Shown: positions 35,480 through 46,898 of the stretch, piece after piece
Numbering within the stretch: the first letter of the stretch is position 1
Layout: each line of letters starts with the position of its first letter
NCBI GenBank assembly: GCA_947359465.1
Contig: OX375872.1
Span: 7,448,137-7,512,136, forward strand
Length of the DNA stretch: 64,000 bases
Direction: 5' to 3'
DNA from: Metellina segmentata
Taxonomy: Eukaryota; Arthropoda; Arachnida; Araneae; Tetragnathidae
Translations under genes and position numbers: made by a program
Notes under the pieces: generated by a model
What the model saw: the letters and a program-made list of their open reading frames with translations, nothing else
What the model was told of the DNA's origin: nothing
Databases searched by the model: none

Positions 35480-36235
35480 ATAAACTTGTTAAAATTTGAA
35501 AAAGCAAAATCACTAAAGATTTTTTCTCTGTCCAATTTGTATTTTACAGGTGTTTTCTAAGGATGAATCCTGATAAAGGATCCAAAGCCTCCAAAAAAAG
35601 AAATCCATGAATCAAAAAGTTTTGACCTTATAAAATAAACTTATGGACTTTGAATGGTGTTGAACATTTCATTGAATAGATATGAAAATATTAGGTATCT
35701 TGATTCTGTTAATTGCATCAAAGTTATTATATTGTAATCGTGGTTTGATTTTTAAAAATTTAAATCAATGAACCCTGATTATATTTGTATTTCTGTTTAT
35801 TGTATATTTTTGCCTGCTCATTTTGTATTACTTAAATTATATGCAACAAACAAAGGTACCTCACAAAACATTATGTAATTATAGTGTTCAGCACAGCAGT
35901 GTATAATGTAACCATATTTAAAGGTGTTTTGCTATTTAATAAAAGTTATCAAGGTTTCTTAAATGAATAGCTCCAGAGTTCTATATTTTGAAAATTTATC
36001 ACTGTTGACATTATAAGAAGACAACATTATTTATTTTTTCATTTATACAGACTTTTTTCTACACGTTTATATAGTTTGTTACTTAATAAGTGTCCTCAAC
36101 ATGCATATTGAAATGATTTACTTTAATTTTTATTATTCTGTATAATTGAATAATATTCTAGCATAATTTAGTTAGACTATTTAATTTAAATGTTTGAACA
36201 TTATTGAAATAACAAAAGTAATAAACATTATACAA
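35480..36235. other. AT-rich sequence, no feature recognised
   Basis: Part of the interior of the 6645-bp transposon. No coding domain or inverted termini were seen. Confidence 0.45.
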
Positions 36236-36314
36236 GTGAAACCTGTCTATAACCATTCTCTAGGGACCTAAATAAAATATTGTTATAGACAGTATCATTA
36301 CACACAGATTTCAC
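36236..36314. repeat. Small inverted-repeat sequence
   Basis: 'agtgaaacctgtctataac' (36236) is partly mirrored by 'gttatagacag' (36282) and 'cagatttcact' (36304). This gives an imperfect palindrome of about 79 bp, like the collapsed ends of a tiny MITE. Confidence 0.45.
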
Positions 36315-36590
36315 TGTATATTGACAGTATTATGAATAAAAGGTACTGTGTATGGCACAGTATTTTTCTTTCATTTATTTGCTCTGCAATAGTTTTATAC
36401 TATTTTAAAAGATGACTTTATCATTTTATCCACACTTCGAAACTAAATTTCAGAGAAAACCCATTATTTTGTGCGCTAAACTGTTTCAACTGTATAGCTG
36501 ATGTTTACATTTTTACACAATTTGTAAACCTTATAGTATTTAGTGTAATTGCATTATTTTGTGGTAAAACCATATTCACTGCATAATTGC

Positions 36591-37170
36591 AGCATATTTT
36601 TTATGGTAACTGGTTGTAACTTCAATTCCATATGGTTTTGTAAACAGTTATAAACTAAAAACTACAGTAAATTTGTTCTTGACTAGTAAAAAATAGTTCT
36701 GATTGCGAAATTATACTGTATTTTTTATGGTAACTGGTTGTAACTTTCACCGATTAAATACTTTTATGTAAACAAGTGAAAACTGAAACATACAGAGAAA
36801 GCTCGATCTCATGGTAAATAACAGTTGCGACTACAAATTTACTTCATAACTTTTACAGAAAAAATGTGATATCATATGTCAAAATACGGTTTTACATAGT
36901 AACTTTTACGGGGGAAACTTGATCTCATATGGGGAAAACCGTCGAGAATACGGTTTTACTTCGTAACTTTTACGGGGGAAACTTGATCTCATATGGGAAA
37001 AAACCGTCGAGAATACGGTTTTACTTCGTAACTTTTACAGGAAAAACTGGATCTCATATGGGAAAAAACCGTTGTGAATACGGTTTTAATTCGTAACTTT
37101 TACGGGAAAAACTTGTTCTCGTATGGTAAAAAACCGTTGTTTCTACGGATTAACTTCGTAATTTTTACGG
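36591..37170. repeat. Subterminal tandem repeats of the 6645-bp transposon
   Basis: 'attttttatggtaactggtt' occurs at about 36594 and 36718. From 36848 a unit containing 'aacttttacgggggaaactt' and 'gatctcatatggg' repeats at 36901, 36965, 37030 and 37095, a period of 64-65 bp. These are candidate transposase-binding sites near the right terminus. Confidence 0.8.
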
Positions 37171-37236
37171 TTATGCACAACCAACCCAGCTGCCAGTTTA
37201 AAACCGTAAATTTTACGGGATTTTTTTTACAGTGTA

Positions 37237-39620
37237 GTAGCCAACGGTTAAAGGCTCTCATAGGCCCAAGTGGGGCAGCGAGGTAGCCGGCAGGCGGTGA
37301 TCGTGTGTTAAACGCTGTGACTTATCTACAAAAAGAATTCCTTCCGGTACAGTGGTTCATACGCATAGTAGCCAACGGTGAAAGGCTCTCATCTGCCCAA
37401 AAAGGGCGCCAAGGTACCCGGCAGGCGGGGATCGCGTGTTATACTTTTTGAAATCTACAAAAAAAAAAATTCCTTCCGGTACAGTAGTTTATACGCATAG
37501 TAGCCAACGGTGAAAGGCTCTCATCTGCCCAAAAAGGGCGGCAAGGTAGCCGGCAGGCGGGGATCGCGTGTAATACGTTGAGAAATCTACAAAAAAAATT
37601 CCTTCCGGTACAGTAGTTTATACGCATAGTAGCCAACGGTGAAAGGCTCTCATCGGCCCAAGAGGGACGGCGATCGCGTGTTTTACGCTGTGACTTATCT
37701 ACAAAAAGAATTCCTTCCGGTACAGTGGTTCATACGCATAGTAGCCAACGGTGAAAGGCTCTCATCTGCCCAAAAAGGGCGGCAAGGTAGCCGGCAGGCG
37801 GGGATCGCGTGTTATACGTTGTGAAATCTACAAAAAAAATTCCTTCCGGTACAGTAGTTTATACGCATAGTAGCCAACGGTGAAAGGCTCTCATCGGCCC
37901 AAGAGGGACGGCGATCGCGTGTTTTACGCTGTGACTTATCTACAAAAAGAATTCCTTCCGGTACAGTGGTTCATACGCATAGTAGCCAACGGTGAAAGGC
38001 TCTCATCGGCCCAAAAAGGGCGGCAAGGTAGCCGGCAGGCGGGGATCGCGTGTTATACGCTGTGAAATCTACAAAAAATATTCCTTCCGGTACAGTAGTT
38101 TATACGCATAGTAGCCAACGGTGAAAGGCTCTTATCGGCCCAAGAGGGACGGCGATCGCGTGTTTTATGCTGTGACTTATCTGCAAAAAAAATTCCTTCC
38201 TGTACAGAGGTTTATACGCATAGTAGCCAACGGTGAAAGGCTCTCATCGGCCCAAGAGGGACGGTGATCGCGTGTTATACGCTGTGACTTATCAACAAAA
38301 AAAATTCCTTCCGGTACAGTGGTTCATACGCATAGTAGCCAACGGTGAAAGGCTCTCATCGGCCCAAAAAGGGCGGCAAGGTAGCCGGCAGGCGGGGATC
38401 GCGTGTTATACGCTGTGACTTATCAACAAAAATAATTCCTTCCGGTACAGTGGTTTATACGCATAGTAGCCAACGGTGAAAGGCTCTCATCGGCCCAAGA
38501 GGGACGGTGATCGCGTGTTATACGCTGTGACTTATCAACAAAAAAAATTCCTTCCGGTACAGTGGTTCATACGCATAGTAGCCAACGGTGAAAGGCTCTC
38601 ATCGGCCCAAAAAGGGCGGCAAGGTAGCCGGCAGGCGGGGATCGCGTGTTATACGCTGTGAAATCTACAAAAAATATTCCTTCCGGTACAGTAGTTTATA
38701 CGCATAGTAGCCAACGGTGAAAGGCTCTTATCGGCCCAAGAGGGACGGCGATCGCGTGTTTTATGCTGTGACTTATCTGCAAAAAAAATTCCTTCCTGTA
38801 CAGAGGTTTATACGCATAGTAGCCAACGGTGAAAGGCTCTCATCGGCCCAAGTAGGTCGGCGAGGTAGCCGGCAGGCGGGAATCGCGTGTTATACGCTGT
38901 GACTTAACTACACAAAAATTCCTTCCGGTACAGTAGTTTATACGCATAGTTGCCAACTTTGAAAGGCTCTCATCGGCCCAAGAGGGACGGCGATCGCGTG
39001 TTATACGCTGTGACTTATCAACAAAAATAATTCCTTCCGGTACAGTGGTTTTTACGCATAGTAGCCAACGGTGAAAGGCTCTCATCGGCCCAAGTGGGGC
39101 GGCGAGGTAGCCGGCAGGCGGGGATCGCGTGTTAAACGCTGTGACTTATCTACAAAAAAAATTCCTTCCGGTACAGTGGTTTATACGCATAGTAGCCAAC
39201 GGTGAAAGGCTCTCATCGGCCCAAGAGGGGCGGCGAGGTAGCCGGCAGGCGGGGATCGCGTGTTAAACGCTGTGACTTATCTACAAAAAATATTCCTTCC
39301 GGTACAGTGGTTTATACGCATAGTAGCCAACGGTGAAAGGCTCTCATCGGCCCAAGAGGGACGGTGTTCGCGTGTTATACGCTGTGACTTATCTACAAAA
39401 AAAATTCCTCACGGTACAGTCACAGTACACGGTGGTTTATACGCGTGGAAGCCAACAGTGAAAGGTTCTCGCCGGTAGTCGGGCTTTACACGTTATACGC
39501 TCTGACACTTAGCTACAAAAAATTCTTCCCATTATAGTGATTTATACACATTGAAATCTTGTGCGTGAAACGCTGTTACTTATATACAAAAATATTACTC
39601 CTGGTCCCGTGGTAACAAAA
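37237..39620. repeat. Satellite array, part 2
   Basis: Continuation of the 16940-30589 array beyond the transposon, in the same orientation and with the same A and B monomers. Two copies of a 243-bp unit occur at 38233 and 38476. Monomers become progressively diverged from about 39400. The last recognisable phrases ('ctacaaaaaaattcctca') reach about 39840. Confidence 0.93.
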
Positions 39621-39867
39621 ATGTTCCTCCTTTTCAATTCCATATCTTCATCTCCGACAAAGAAAATCCCCATTGAGTTGCCCCCATAATGCTAAGTAAA
39701 TTGCTAGAAGAATTCTAAAATGAAATTCCATCTCTGTTATAGATAGCACAAACCTCCATTGATCTTTCTCACATTGAAAAATATTTGGTGGATTATCAGG
39801 ATCCCAGAAAAGAACTGACCTATCTACAAAAAAATTCCTCATGTTTAATTCCATATTCAGTGTAAAA

Positions 39868-40070
39868 TCCCAAATCAGGAATTGTTGAAAATCTTACGTT
39901 TCGCTCACCGCCGGGTTTTTGTTTCACTTTTTTACGTCTTTCCGACAGTTTAAAAAATGAGTTAATCCTGGACTATTTGAGGAAACAACGCAAAATAACG
40001 GACATGTTCAAAGTAAATACTACACAGAAAAAATTTGAAGATTTGCAAGTAAAATTTGTTGCATTGTATT
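39868..40070 (+). repeat. Right arm of the inverted repeat bracketing the satellite
   Basis: Aligns with the reverse complement of 16559-16755 over about 200 bp at roughly 65-70% by eye. Most similar blocks are 'gcaagtaaaatttgttgcat', 'gacatgttcaaagtaaatac' and 'tttccgacag'. A mariner inserted about 95 bp further out. Confidence 0.6.
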
Positions 40071-40165
40071 TTTTTCCGACTAACGTAACGGATTCTACCA
40101 CTCCACCAAGTATTGTTCTGATAGCTTATTAGCAACTGTTTTTTCAATATCATCTGACACATGTA

Positions 40166-41271
40166 CAAGGGTTGTTCAAATGAAAAGGTACGAAACGACA
40201 CTGGGTATAAATGAAGACTTTATATTCAAAGTATACACCATAGGCTTGAGTACAACAATCCCATTGATTAATGAGCCGAAGGATTCCTTGTTTCCAGAAT
40301 TCCTGCGGCCGTGACGAGACCCAGTCCATCACAGCGTCCTTGAGTTCGTCGTCCGAGTTGAAGCGCTTCCCTTTCAGATGATTTTTCAGGAGACCAAACA
40401 CAAGGAAATCGCAGGGCGACATGTCCGGGCTGTAGGGCGGATGGTCAAGCTGCTCCCACTTGAACCTGGCCAGTTCCGCGTGTGTGACCCTGGAGACGTG
40501 CGGACGCGCGTTATCATGGAGCAGAACCACACCCTCCGTGAGCAGCCCCGGTCTTTTGTTCTTGATGGACCTGTGTAGGCTTCGGAGTATCTCACAGTAC
40601 ACATCGGAGTTAATGGTTGTTCTGTGCTCGAGGAATTCAACAAGTAGCGGACCTTGGACGTCGAAAAAGACGGTGAGCAACACCTTCCCTGCTGTAGCCA
40701 CGGCTTTGAACTTTTTAGGGAGAGGTGACGACGCATGCTTCCATTGCATGCTGTCCTGCTTTATCTCTGGCTCGTAGTGATGGCACCAGCTCTCATCATC
40801 TGTGACGATCCACTACAGGAAAAAGGGGTCTTCATGATACCGAAACAGATGTTAAAGTGCCAGCCCCATACGCAGTTTCTTTTGCTGGTCGGTGATCTGC
40901 TTCGGAACCCACTGCGCGCACACCTTCCGATAACGCAACCTGTCGCGAACAATTGTCCACACTGTTCCAACGCTGACATTCACCTTCATCGCCAACATTC
41001 GCAATGTGATACACGCCGATCACTTCTCACTAGGTCGTCCACCTTGTCGTTGAGATCGGCCGTGATGACTGTGTTTGCCTGGTCTCGGATCATCAACCAA
41101 ACTCTCACGGACTGCACGAAAATGGGCACTCCATTTTCTCACTGACTTGTCGGACACACAGTCTTCTCCGTATACGGTCATCATCCGGCGATGAATAACG
41201 GACGGTTTAACACCTTCCGCTGTCAGAAATCGGATAACGCCTCGCTGCTCCTCAATCGTAGAATTTTGCAA
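40166..41271 (-). pseudogene. Mariner transposase (DD34D type), frameshifted
   Basis: The start codon at 41271 opens the DNA-binding region ('EEQRGVIRFLTAEGVKPSVI', 'SDKSVRKWSAHFR'). Frame changes occur near 41020-41070 and again before 40749, where the catalytic domain resumes. Catalytic residues: D in the block decoded near 40795-40810, D in 'LLHDNARPHV' (near 40515), and D in 'YSPDMSPCDFLVF' (near 40400), a DD34D set with the SPDxxPxDF signature. No native stop is evident, because the frame runs through the terminal repeat. Confidence 0.85.
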
Positions 41272-41496
41272 TGTGAACGCAATCCTGTCCTCACACGCAC
41301 TGCCTCGTCAATTGGACGGCGCTCTTTATAAGAGCCTCTTCTCTCTCCTGCGCATACGGGCGCCCGCGCATGCTCCGATCTACGCCGGATATTCCATTCG
41401 CATCCCTAGATGTCTCGCTACGTTCTCCCATAGCGGCATAGGCAAATATGTTACAATGTTACGACGTTTCGTACCTTTTGATTTGAACACCCCTTG
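40166..41496 (-). mobile_element. Mariner element, 1331 bp, with TA target duplication
   Basis: The inverted termini are about 34 bp (left CAAGGGTTGTTCAAATGAAA; right ends GAACACCCCTTG), flanked by TA at 40164-40165 and 41497-41498. The length is typical of mariner. One transposase pseudogene is encoded on the minus strand. Confidence 0.9.
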
Positions 41497-41498
41497 TA

Positions 41499-42231
41499 TA
41501 ATTCTGATTTTATTGTGTCGTCCGAATGAGGAATTTTGTTCTTTTTATGCATAATTACCAAACATAATTTGAACTATTTCAAACCATGGTGGTAAAATCG
41601 GCTATGGTGCGTGGTTTTAAATTTTTAGCAGTTATTTTGGCAATTTTATACGATGCAATTTGTGCTTTTATTAGATACCAGCACGGCGTTGCTCGTTTCT
41701 TAACAATACAACCTGATGCGACTGCACCGGACTGTTATGGCCAGTTAAAAAGTCTTAACGCTAATCACTCATTTCGACAAACAACGGAAGTCTAAACCAA
41801 AATGATACACATTAACTAAATCCAATAGAACGTTCATTCTTCCAATTTGAAAGAAAATCCGTTAAGAAAATGAAAGGGAAAAGTAAAAGGACCAATGAAA
41901 TCAAAGGAAAACCAAGCGTATCGCTATTAGGGATTGCATTACGGCACGATTTTCAATCCGACGGATTCCGGTCGGATTGACACTAATCCGGCCGGAATGG
42001 TACTTTGTTAATAAGTCTATCGAACCAGTATGTATTTTTCCAAAATCGGCTGAGTGAAATTACGTAAAAAGGATATTATTCTAAATTGACGAACAAAACA
42101 TTTATTTTTGCATAAGAAAATCAAATTTATTAATACTTATCCATAGGTAGGAAATCAATCACCAACAATTAATTATAGTAACTACTTGTACTACTAGTAG
42201 TAAATATTAAACGAATTGATGATGATAAGAC
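41499..42231. other. No gene; possible hAT terminus
   Basis: 'tagggattgcattacggc' at about 41952 resembles a hAT terminal sequence and may be the far end of the hAT whose transposase end lies at 44440-44740. A weak partner, 'ggcattgcactcta', lies near 45520. No 8-bp target duplication was found. 'aatccgttaagaaaatgaaa' near 41857 recurs near 44885. Confidence 0.35.
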
Positions 42232-42234
42232 TTA

Positions 42235-43225
42235 CGGCCGTATTCACAAGTCCGAGTTAACTCGAGGATCAACGATAATCCGCGAGTTATCGAAAAAACC
42301 GTATTCACAAGTCCTGATCCGTGGTTTAAACTGCCGGTTCGGTGTTACATTTTGATCCTCCGAAATCGGTGAGTTAACTCAAGATTAAGAGTTACGCATG
42401 CGCAGTACTACCTTTTTGCGAAGGAAATTCAGCAAAACAAAATGGATGACACATTTCATTCTATGCAAAAGTACAGTATTCTTGACGACTGGATTGGACG
42501 TATCATTACGGAGCACCTGCTTCATAGCAGCTCATGTCCTCATTATAATATTGCTTAAATGGAAAATTTAAAACATAATTTTATTGAAATACAAAAGAAA
42601 AATGAAAATAAAGGTAGCTGCGTAATCTGAAACAAGCAGCTTGGCGAAAAGATAGATGACGTCACCTCTGTCCACTAAACCGGAGAGAGCGAACGGTAGA
42701 ATACAATCATAGCAGATACAAATTCGTCGTAGAATAAAAATTATTCTGTTGATTTATTAGGAATGAAAGAAAATTGACAATGCAAGTCACTTTTCACACC
42801 ATCAACGCAAACCCATACTGACAAGCACAAAGATAATCGGATAACATACATCTGTCAAGACAATGTGTACAATTCTTTCTTGCAAAATTTAGGTTTCCAT
42901 AAAAATCCAATTTGAAATTAAATACCTTTGCATTTCTTTTCTCAAGCCCATATTAAAATGCTGTGTGAGTCCTATTTATTCACCATTTGGAATCAATTCT
43001 ACCGCGAAGTACGTGCTTGATCAGTATGAATGCAGATTCGGGCGTCGTAACCAATGTAAACAATATCACGTGATCATGAGTAGCGAATCACAGCGAGCGT
43101 TTCATTTTAATCCCCGGATCACTTAACACGACGTTTGATAATACCGTTCTTGATAATCCTCGAGTTAACTCTTACTCGCGGATCAACTGATTCTCGAGTT
43201 AACTCGAGACATGTGAATATGGCCG
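42235..43225. mobile_element. TTA-flanked MITE, copy 1 (PIF/Harbinger-like)
   Basis: 991 bp with inverted termini CGGCCGTATTCACAAGTC and GTGAATATGGCCG, flanked by TTA (42232-42234 and 43226-43228). Subterminal palindromes such as 'gagttaactcgag' occur at both ends. A 3-bp TTA target suggests PIF/Harbinger. No transposase is visible. Confidence 0.82.
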
Positions 43226-43228
43226 TTA

Positions 43229-44227
43229 CGGCCGTATTCACAAGTCCTAGTTAACTCGAGAATCAACGATAATCCGCGAGTTATCGAAAAAACCGTATTC
43301 ACAAGTCCTGATCCGTGGTTTAAACTGCCGGTTCGGTGTTACATTTTGATCCTCCGAAATCGGCGAGTTAACTCGCGAGTAAGAGTTACGCATGCGCAGT
43401 ACTATCTTTTTGCGAAGGATATTCTGTAAAACAAAATGAATGACACATTTCATTTCATGCAAAGTATAGTGTTCTTGCGACGACTGGTCACTGGATTCGA
43501 CGTATCATTACGGAGCACCTTCTGCATAGCAGCTCATGTCCTCATCATAATATTGCTTAAATGGAAAATTTAAAACAATTTTATTGAAATTCAAAAGAAA
43601 AATGAAAATAAAGGTAGCTGCGTAAATCTTAAACAAGCAGCTTAGCGAAAAGATAGATGGCGGCACCTCTGTCAACAAAGCCGGAGAGAGCGAACTGTAG
43701 AATATGACCATGGCACATACAAATTCGCCGTAGAATAAAAATTATTCTGTTGATTTATTACGAATGAAAGAAAATTGACAATGCAAGTTACTTTTCACGA
43801 CACCAACACACACCCATACTGACAAGTACGAAGATAATCAGATTGCATACATCTGTCAAGACACTGTGTACAATTCTTTCTTGCCAAATTTAGGTTTCCA
43901 TAAAAATCCAATTTGAAATTAAATACTTTTGCATTTGTTTTCCCAAACCCATATTAAAATGCTGTGTGAGTCCTATTTATTCACAATTTGGAATCAATTC
44001 TACCGCGAAGTACGTGCTTGATCAGTATTTATGCAGATTCGGGCGTCGTAACCAATGTAAACGATACCACGTGATCGTGAGGTAGCCAATCACAGGTAGC
44101 GTCTCATTTTAATCCCCGGATCACTTAACACGCTGTTTGAGAATACCGTTCTTGCTAATCCTTGAGTTAACTCTTACTCGCGGATCAACTGATCCTCGAG
44201 TTAACTCGAGACTTGTGAATATGGCCG
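43229..44227. mobile_element. TTA-flanked MITE, copy 2 (PIF/Harbinger-like)
   Basis: 999 bp, same orientation and internal sequence as copy 1, roughly 90% alike by eye. It is flanked by TTA at 43226-43228 (shared with copy 1) and 44228-44230. Confidence 0.82.
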
Positions 44228-44439
44228 TTACTAGTTTACACACCAATAAACATCAGTTTGTTTTATAAGTAGTACTTTTCTATTTATCTAAAATTATAAA
44301 TTGTACCTAACCTTATCTCATACAAACATAAAAATCTAATCTGTGGCAGTTTTTGGTCAACATAACAAACAAAGGAACTTAATTCCTCTTGATTGCTTAA
44401 ATCGAAGTTAGATAGTAATGAAAATCACTTTTAAGTTTG

Positions 44440-44740
44440 AAAGATTGATCTAAGGAAACAAATCGCATTAAATGTGTCATCCCCCAACCTACTTCTCAAT
44501 GAACTGCAAATATAACCAGCGGCCGAGAAGGCCCTCTCAGCTTCGACACTAGTTGGTTTAACCATCATTAAGTAATCGTGCATAAGAGACAAATATTTTC
44601 CTTTGACAGCATTTCATATATATGAAGTCATTTCTTTCTTCAGTATTTTCTCAATATCTGTTTCTTTTCTAAAGTTTGTCTTTTTGCAACAGTCTTCATT
44701 TTCTTGCAGAATTTCCTTTTTTTAATTCATCTTCATTAAA
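44440..44740 (-). pseudogene. hAT transposase, C-terminal dimerisation region
   Basis: The minus-strand frame reads 'TSVEAERAFSAAGYICSSLR' followed by 'SRLGDDTFNAICFLRSIF'. This is the conserved hATC dimerisation domain. It is preceded by 'KKEMTSYI', a stop, then 'KYLSLMHDYLMMVKP'. The rest of the transposase was not found. The two MITEs lie between this fragment and a possible terminus at 41952. Confidence 0.82.
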
Positions 44741-45656
44741 AAAATATTATTGATCATTTAGTTTATTATTTTTGCTAGAATCCTCGAAACTGATGACTTA
44801 AAAATATAAAATCGATTGCTTTATAAACTTAACAACCACAATAGAATGAAAGGAAAATAATCAAACAACGCTTCCAATTTACAATCCGTTAAGAAAATGA
44901 AAGAAAAAATAACATTCGACCACACACAGTGTCGTCACTGAGGTCAAAGCTAAAGAAAAAAAAAGCAAGAAACAACTATAGATTTCGGGACTCAAATCAA
45001 ACAAATCACTTCCAATTTACAATCCGTTAAAAAAATGAAAGGAAAAAAATAACATTCGACCACGTACTCAAATTAAACAGAACACTCCTTTTCACTGACG
45101 CGCGTCTAAAAACGAAAACACAACCAATGAAATGAAAGGTAAAAAAAATGTTTTTTGAAGCTGTGATCTCTATCACACTGTTGCCATTCTTAGGAAACCA
45201 AATCATAAAATATGGCAATAAATTAATTAAAAAGTGTTCTAGATTCAATTTTAAAATTTGGGCTTTGAGATGCATTCAGTCACCTTTAGGACTACTTGTG
45301 TACCAAATTGTATGACCGTATGTTGTATAGATTCGTCTGGACATTTCCCACATACACACAAACAATGTATAACGATACACAAATACACTTTCTATAACAG
45401 TAGAGATTGTTACTATTTTTAAAATTTTTTCCTCGATTCGTTTAATTATTCAACAATCTTTGAAAGTAATTGTCTTTGGACTGGAGATTGGCGTGTTTCG
45501 ATGTAATTTTTCTGGTGGCATTGCACTCTAGCAAAGCTTTTTCCCATAAACCACGCAAAGGGGAATTGGATCTTCATTTTCGTCAATATAAGTGAAATCG
45601 AAATAACCATTGGAATATTGAAATTTTTTTTATTTTGTTCTCCCTATTGTGAGTAT
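44741..45656. other. No gene; short direct repeats
   Basis: 'cttccaatttacaatccgtt' with 'aaaatgaaag' occurs near 44873 and 45008, about 135 bp apart, with a diverged relative near 41849. Nothing else was recognised before the LTR at 45657. Confidence 0.45.
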
Positions 45657-46032
45657 TGTAACGTACACTTCCGGAATATCTATTAAATGTTATGATAGTA
45701 TTTCTTTTTCCTTATTCCAAGATATTGTGATACTTCCTGTGTTTGTTTATACTTCTTAATACTCTTGGAAAGGATATCTTTTCTTTTGACATATTTATGT
45801 GAGCTTAAATGGTTTTCCCGGAAGTTCATTTTTTCTTTTATGTCTAACGTTGGTGGAAAGATATTTTTTGTAAACTGTGAGTAGTCGATTGGATGCTTCT
45901 TTGAAGTGTGCACACGGTGCTGTGTTAGAGTATGATGAGATGTAGTTGTAACTGTGATATCGCTACCAATATCTAAATAAATGTTTTTTTAATTCTTTTA
46001 AAAAAGGCTATTTCTTTTATCACGACGTTACA
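45657..46032 (+). repeat. 5' LTR of the Gmr1-like element
   Basis: 376 bp, TGTAAC to GTTACA (a 6-bp terminal inversion). AATAAA occurs near 45975. No good primer-binding site abuts it; the nearest 'tggtggcatgcactgg' begins 12 bases downstream at 46045. Confidence 0.92.
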
Positions 46033-46082
46033 GCTACCTATTAATGGTGGCATGCACTGGAATCGATTCCCATTAAATTAAA

Positions 46083-46370
46083 GTTTTGGACATCCCGTCC
46101 TGATTTGTGAAAAAACTGTGGAAATCCCGTCCTCGTGAGTGGAATATTTGCGTGCGTCCGGCAGCAACGAAGAAGGCCATCCGGTCCGAAGTTTTTGGAC
46201 ATCCCGTCCTCGTGAGTGGAGAATTTGCGTGTGTCCAGCAACGAAGCTTAGTCCGGTCAGTAGAATTGGGACATCCCGTCCTGTTCCTGTGTGTGAAACG
46301 CGTGTGTGTTCAGCAGCGAAAGGGCCATCCGGTCCAAACTTTTTGGGCATCCCGTCCTGTCATCGTCAGC
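46083..46370 (+). repeat. Leader repeats of the Gmr1-like element
   Basis: 'atcccgtcct' occurs five times (about 46093, 46124, 46201, 46273 and 46349), mostly 72-77 bp apart, with 'ccatccggtcc' and 'agcaacgaag' between. The repeats lie between the LTR and gag and are not coding. Confidence 0.75.
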
Positions 46371-46898
46371 GAAGTCCAGTTCGAACTTAGGGTTCCAGCT
46401 CAAGGACTTCCGGTGCACCATCAAGTAACTGTTCCAGATAAGTGGTTTTGGTTTTAAATCTAAAATTTTATGTACTATTAGATATAACGTACAATTTTAT
46501 TTTTGTTTTTGTGATAACCTCCATTTATCGTAACAATTTTCGAAAAAAAAATTTCTTAATTGCAAATTTTGCTTTTATAATAGAAATTAGTATTGTTTTG
46601 GAATTTATGTGTAATAGAAATTTTAGAGATTTTAGCTGTCGTAGATGATTATTTATCTTAATTAATAATTTAAATTTGTTTTGGATTTGAAATGGTATTT
46701 TGATTTAAATTTGAAGGTCTTTTGGCTTACAAAATTGGTTTTTGTACATTTATTGTTCTATTGTCTTTGAGTTATATTTTTTGTGGTTTGACTATAAGGC
46801 AAGTCAGAATTCTGGACAGTTTCGGTTTCGAAAAGTTTTCTTTTTGTACCTTACGGTATATTTGAGTAAAAAAAAGGGAACTGTTTACAATTTAATCA
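46371..46898 (+). other. Untranslated leader of the Gmr1-like element
   Basis: AT-rich, no domain. The open frame 46742-47140 enters gag from here, but the first plausible ATG is at 46899. Confidence 0.45.

Larger units (their letters stand above)
30590..37234. mobile_element. 6645-bp TA-flanked transposon inserted in the satellite
   Basis: Termini are CACTGTAAAAATTATCC (left) and its inverted counterpart ending TTTTTTTTACAGTG (right), about 30 bp each and roughly 80% alike. TA lies on both sides (30588-30589 and 37235-37236). Joining the flanks restores the satellite phrase 'cgcatagtagcc' exactly, so the boundaries are secure. Subterminal DNA is rich in 'acggtttt' phrases. The interior holds a mariner (31185-34463) and a piggyBac derivative (34671-35475). 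No intact gene remains and the family is not named here. Confidence 0.88.

Noticed and set aside
16940..39620. CRISPR-like array or protein-coding repeat gene
   Set aside because: Units are contiguous tandem monomers with no unique spacers. The many 60-120-residue frames are the repeat read in different frames and are interrupted by stops at each unit boundary.
41586..41795. Small plus-strand protein gene
   Set aside because: No domain, no conservation evidence, and it lies in decayed transposon DNA.
41952..45536. Complete hAT element spanning both MITEs
   Set aside because: The candidate termini match only loosely and lack an 8-bp duplication; only the transposase C-terminal piece is secure.
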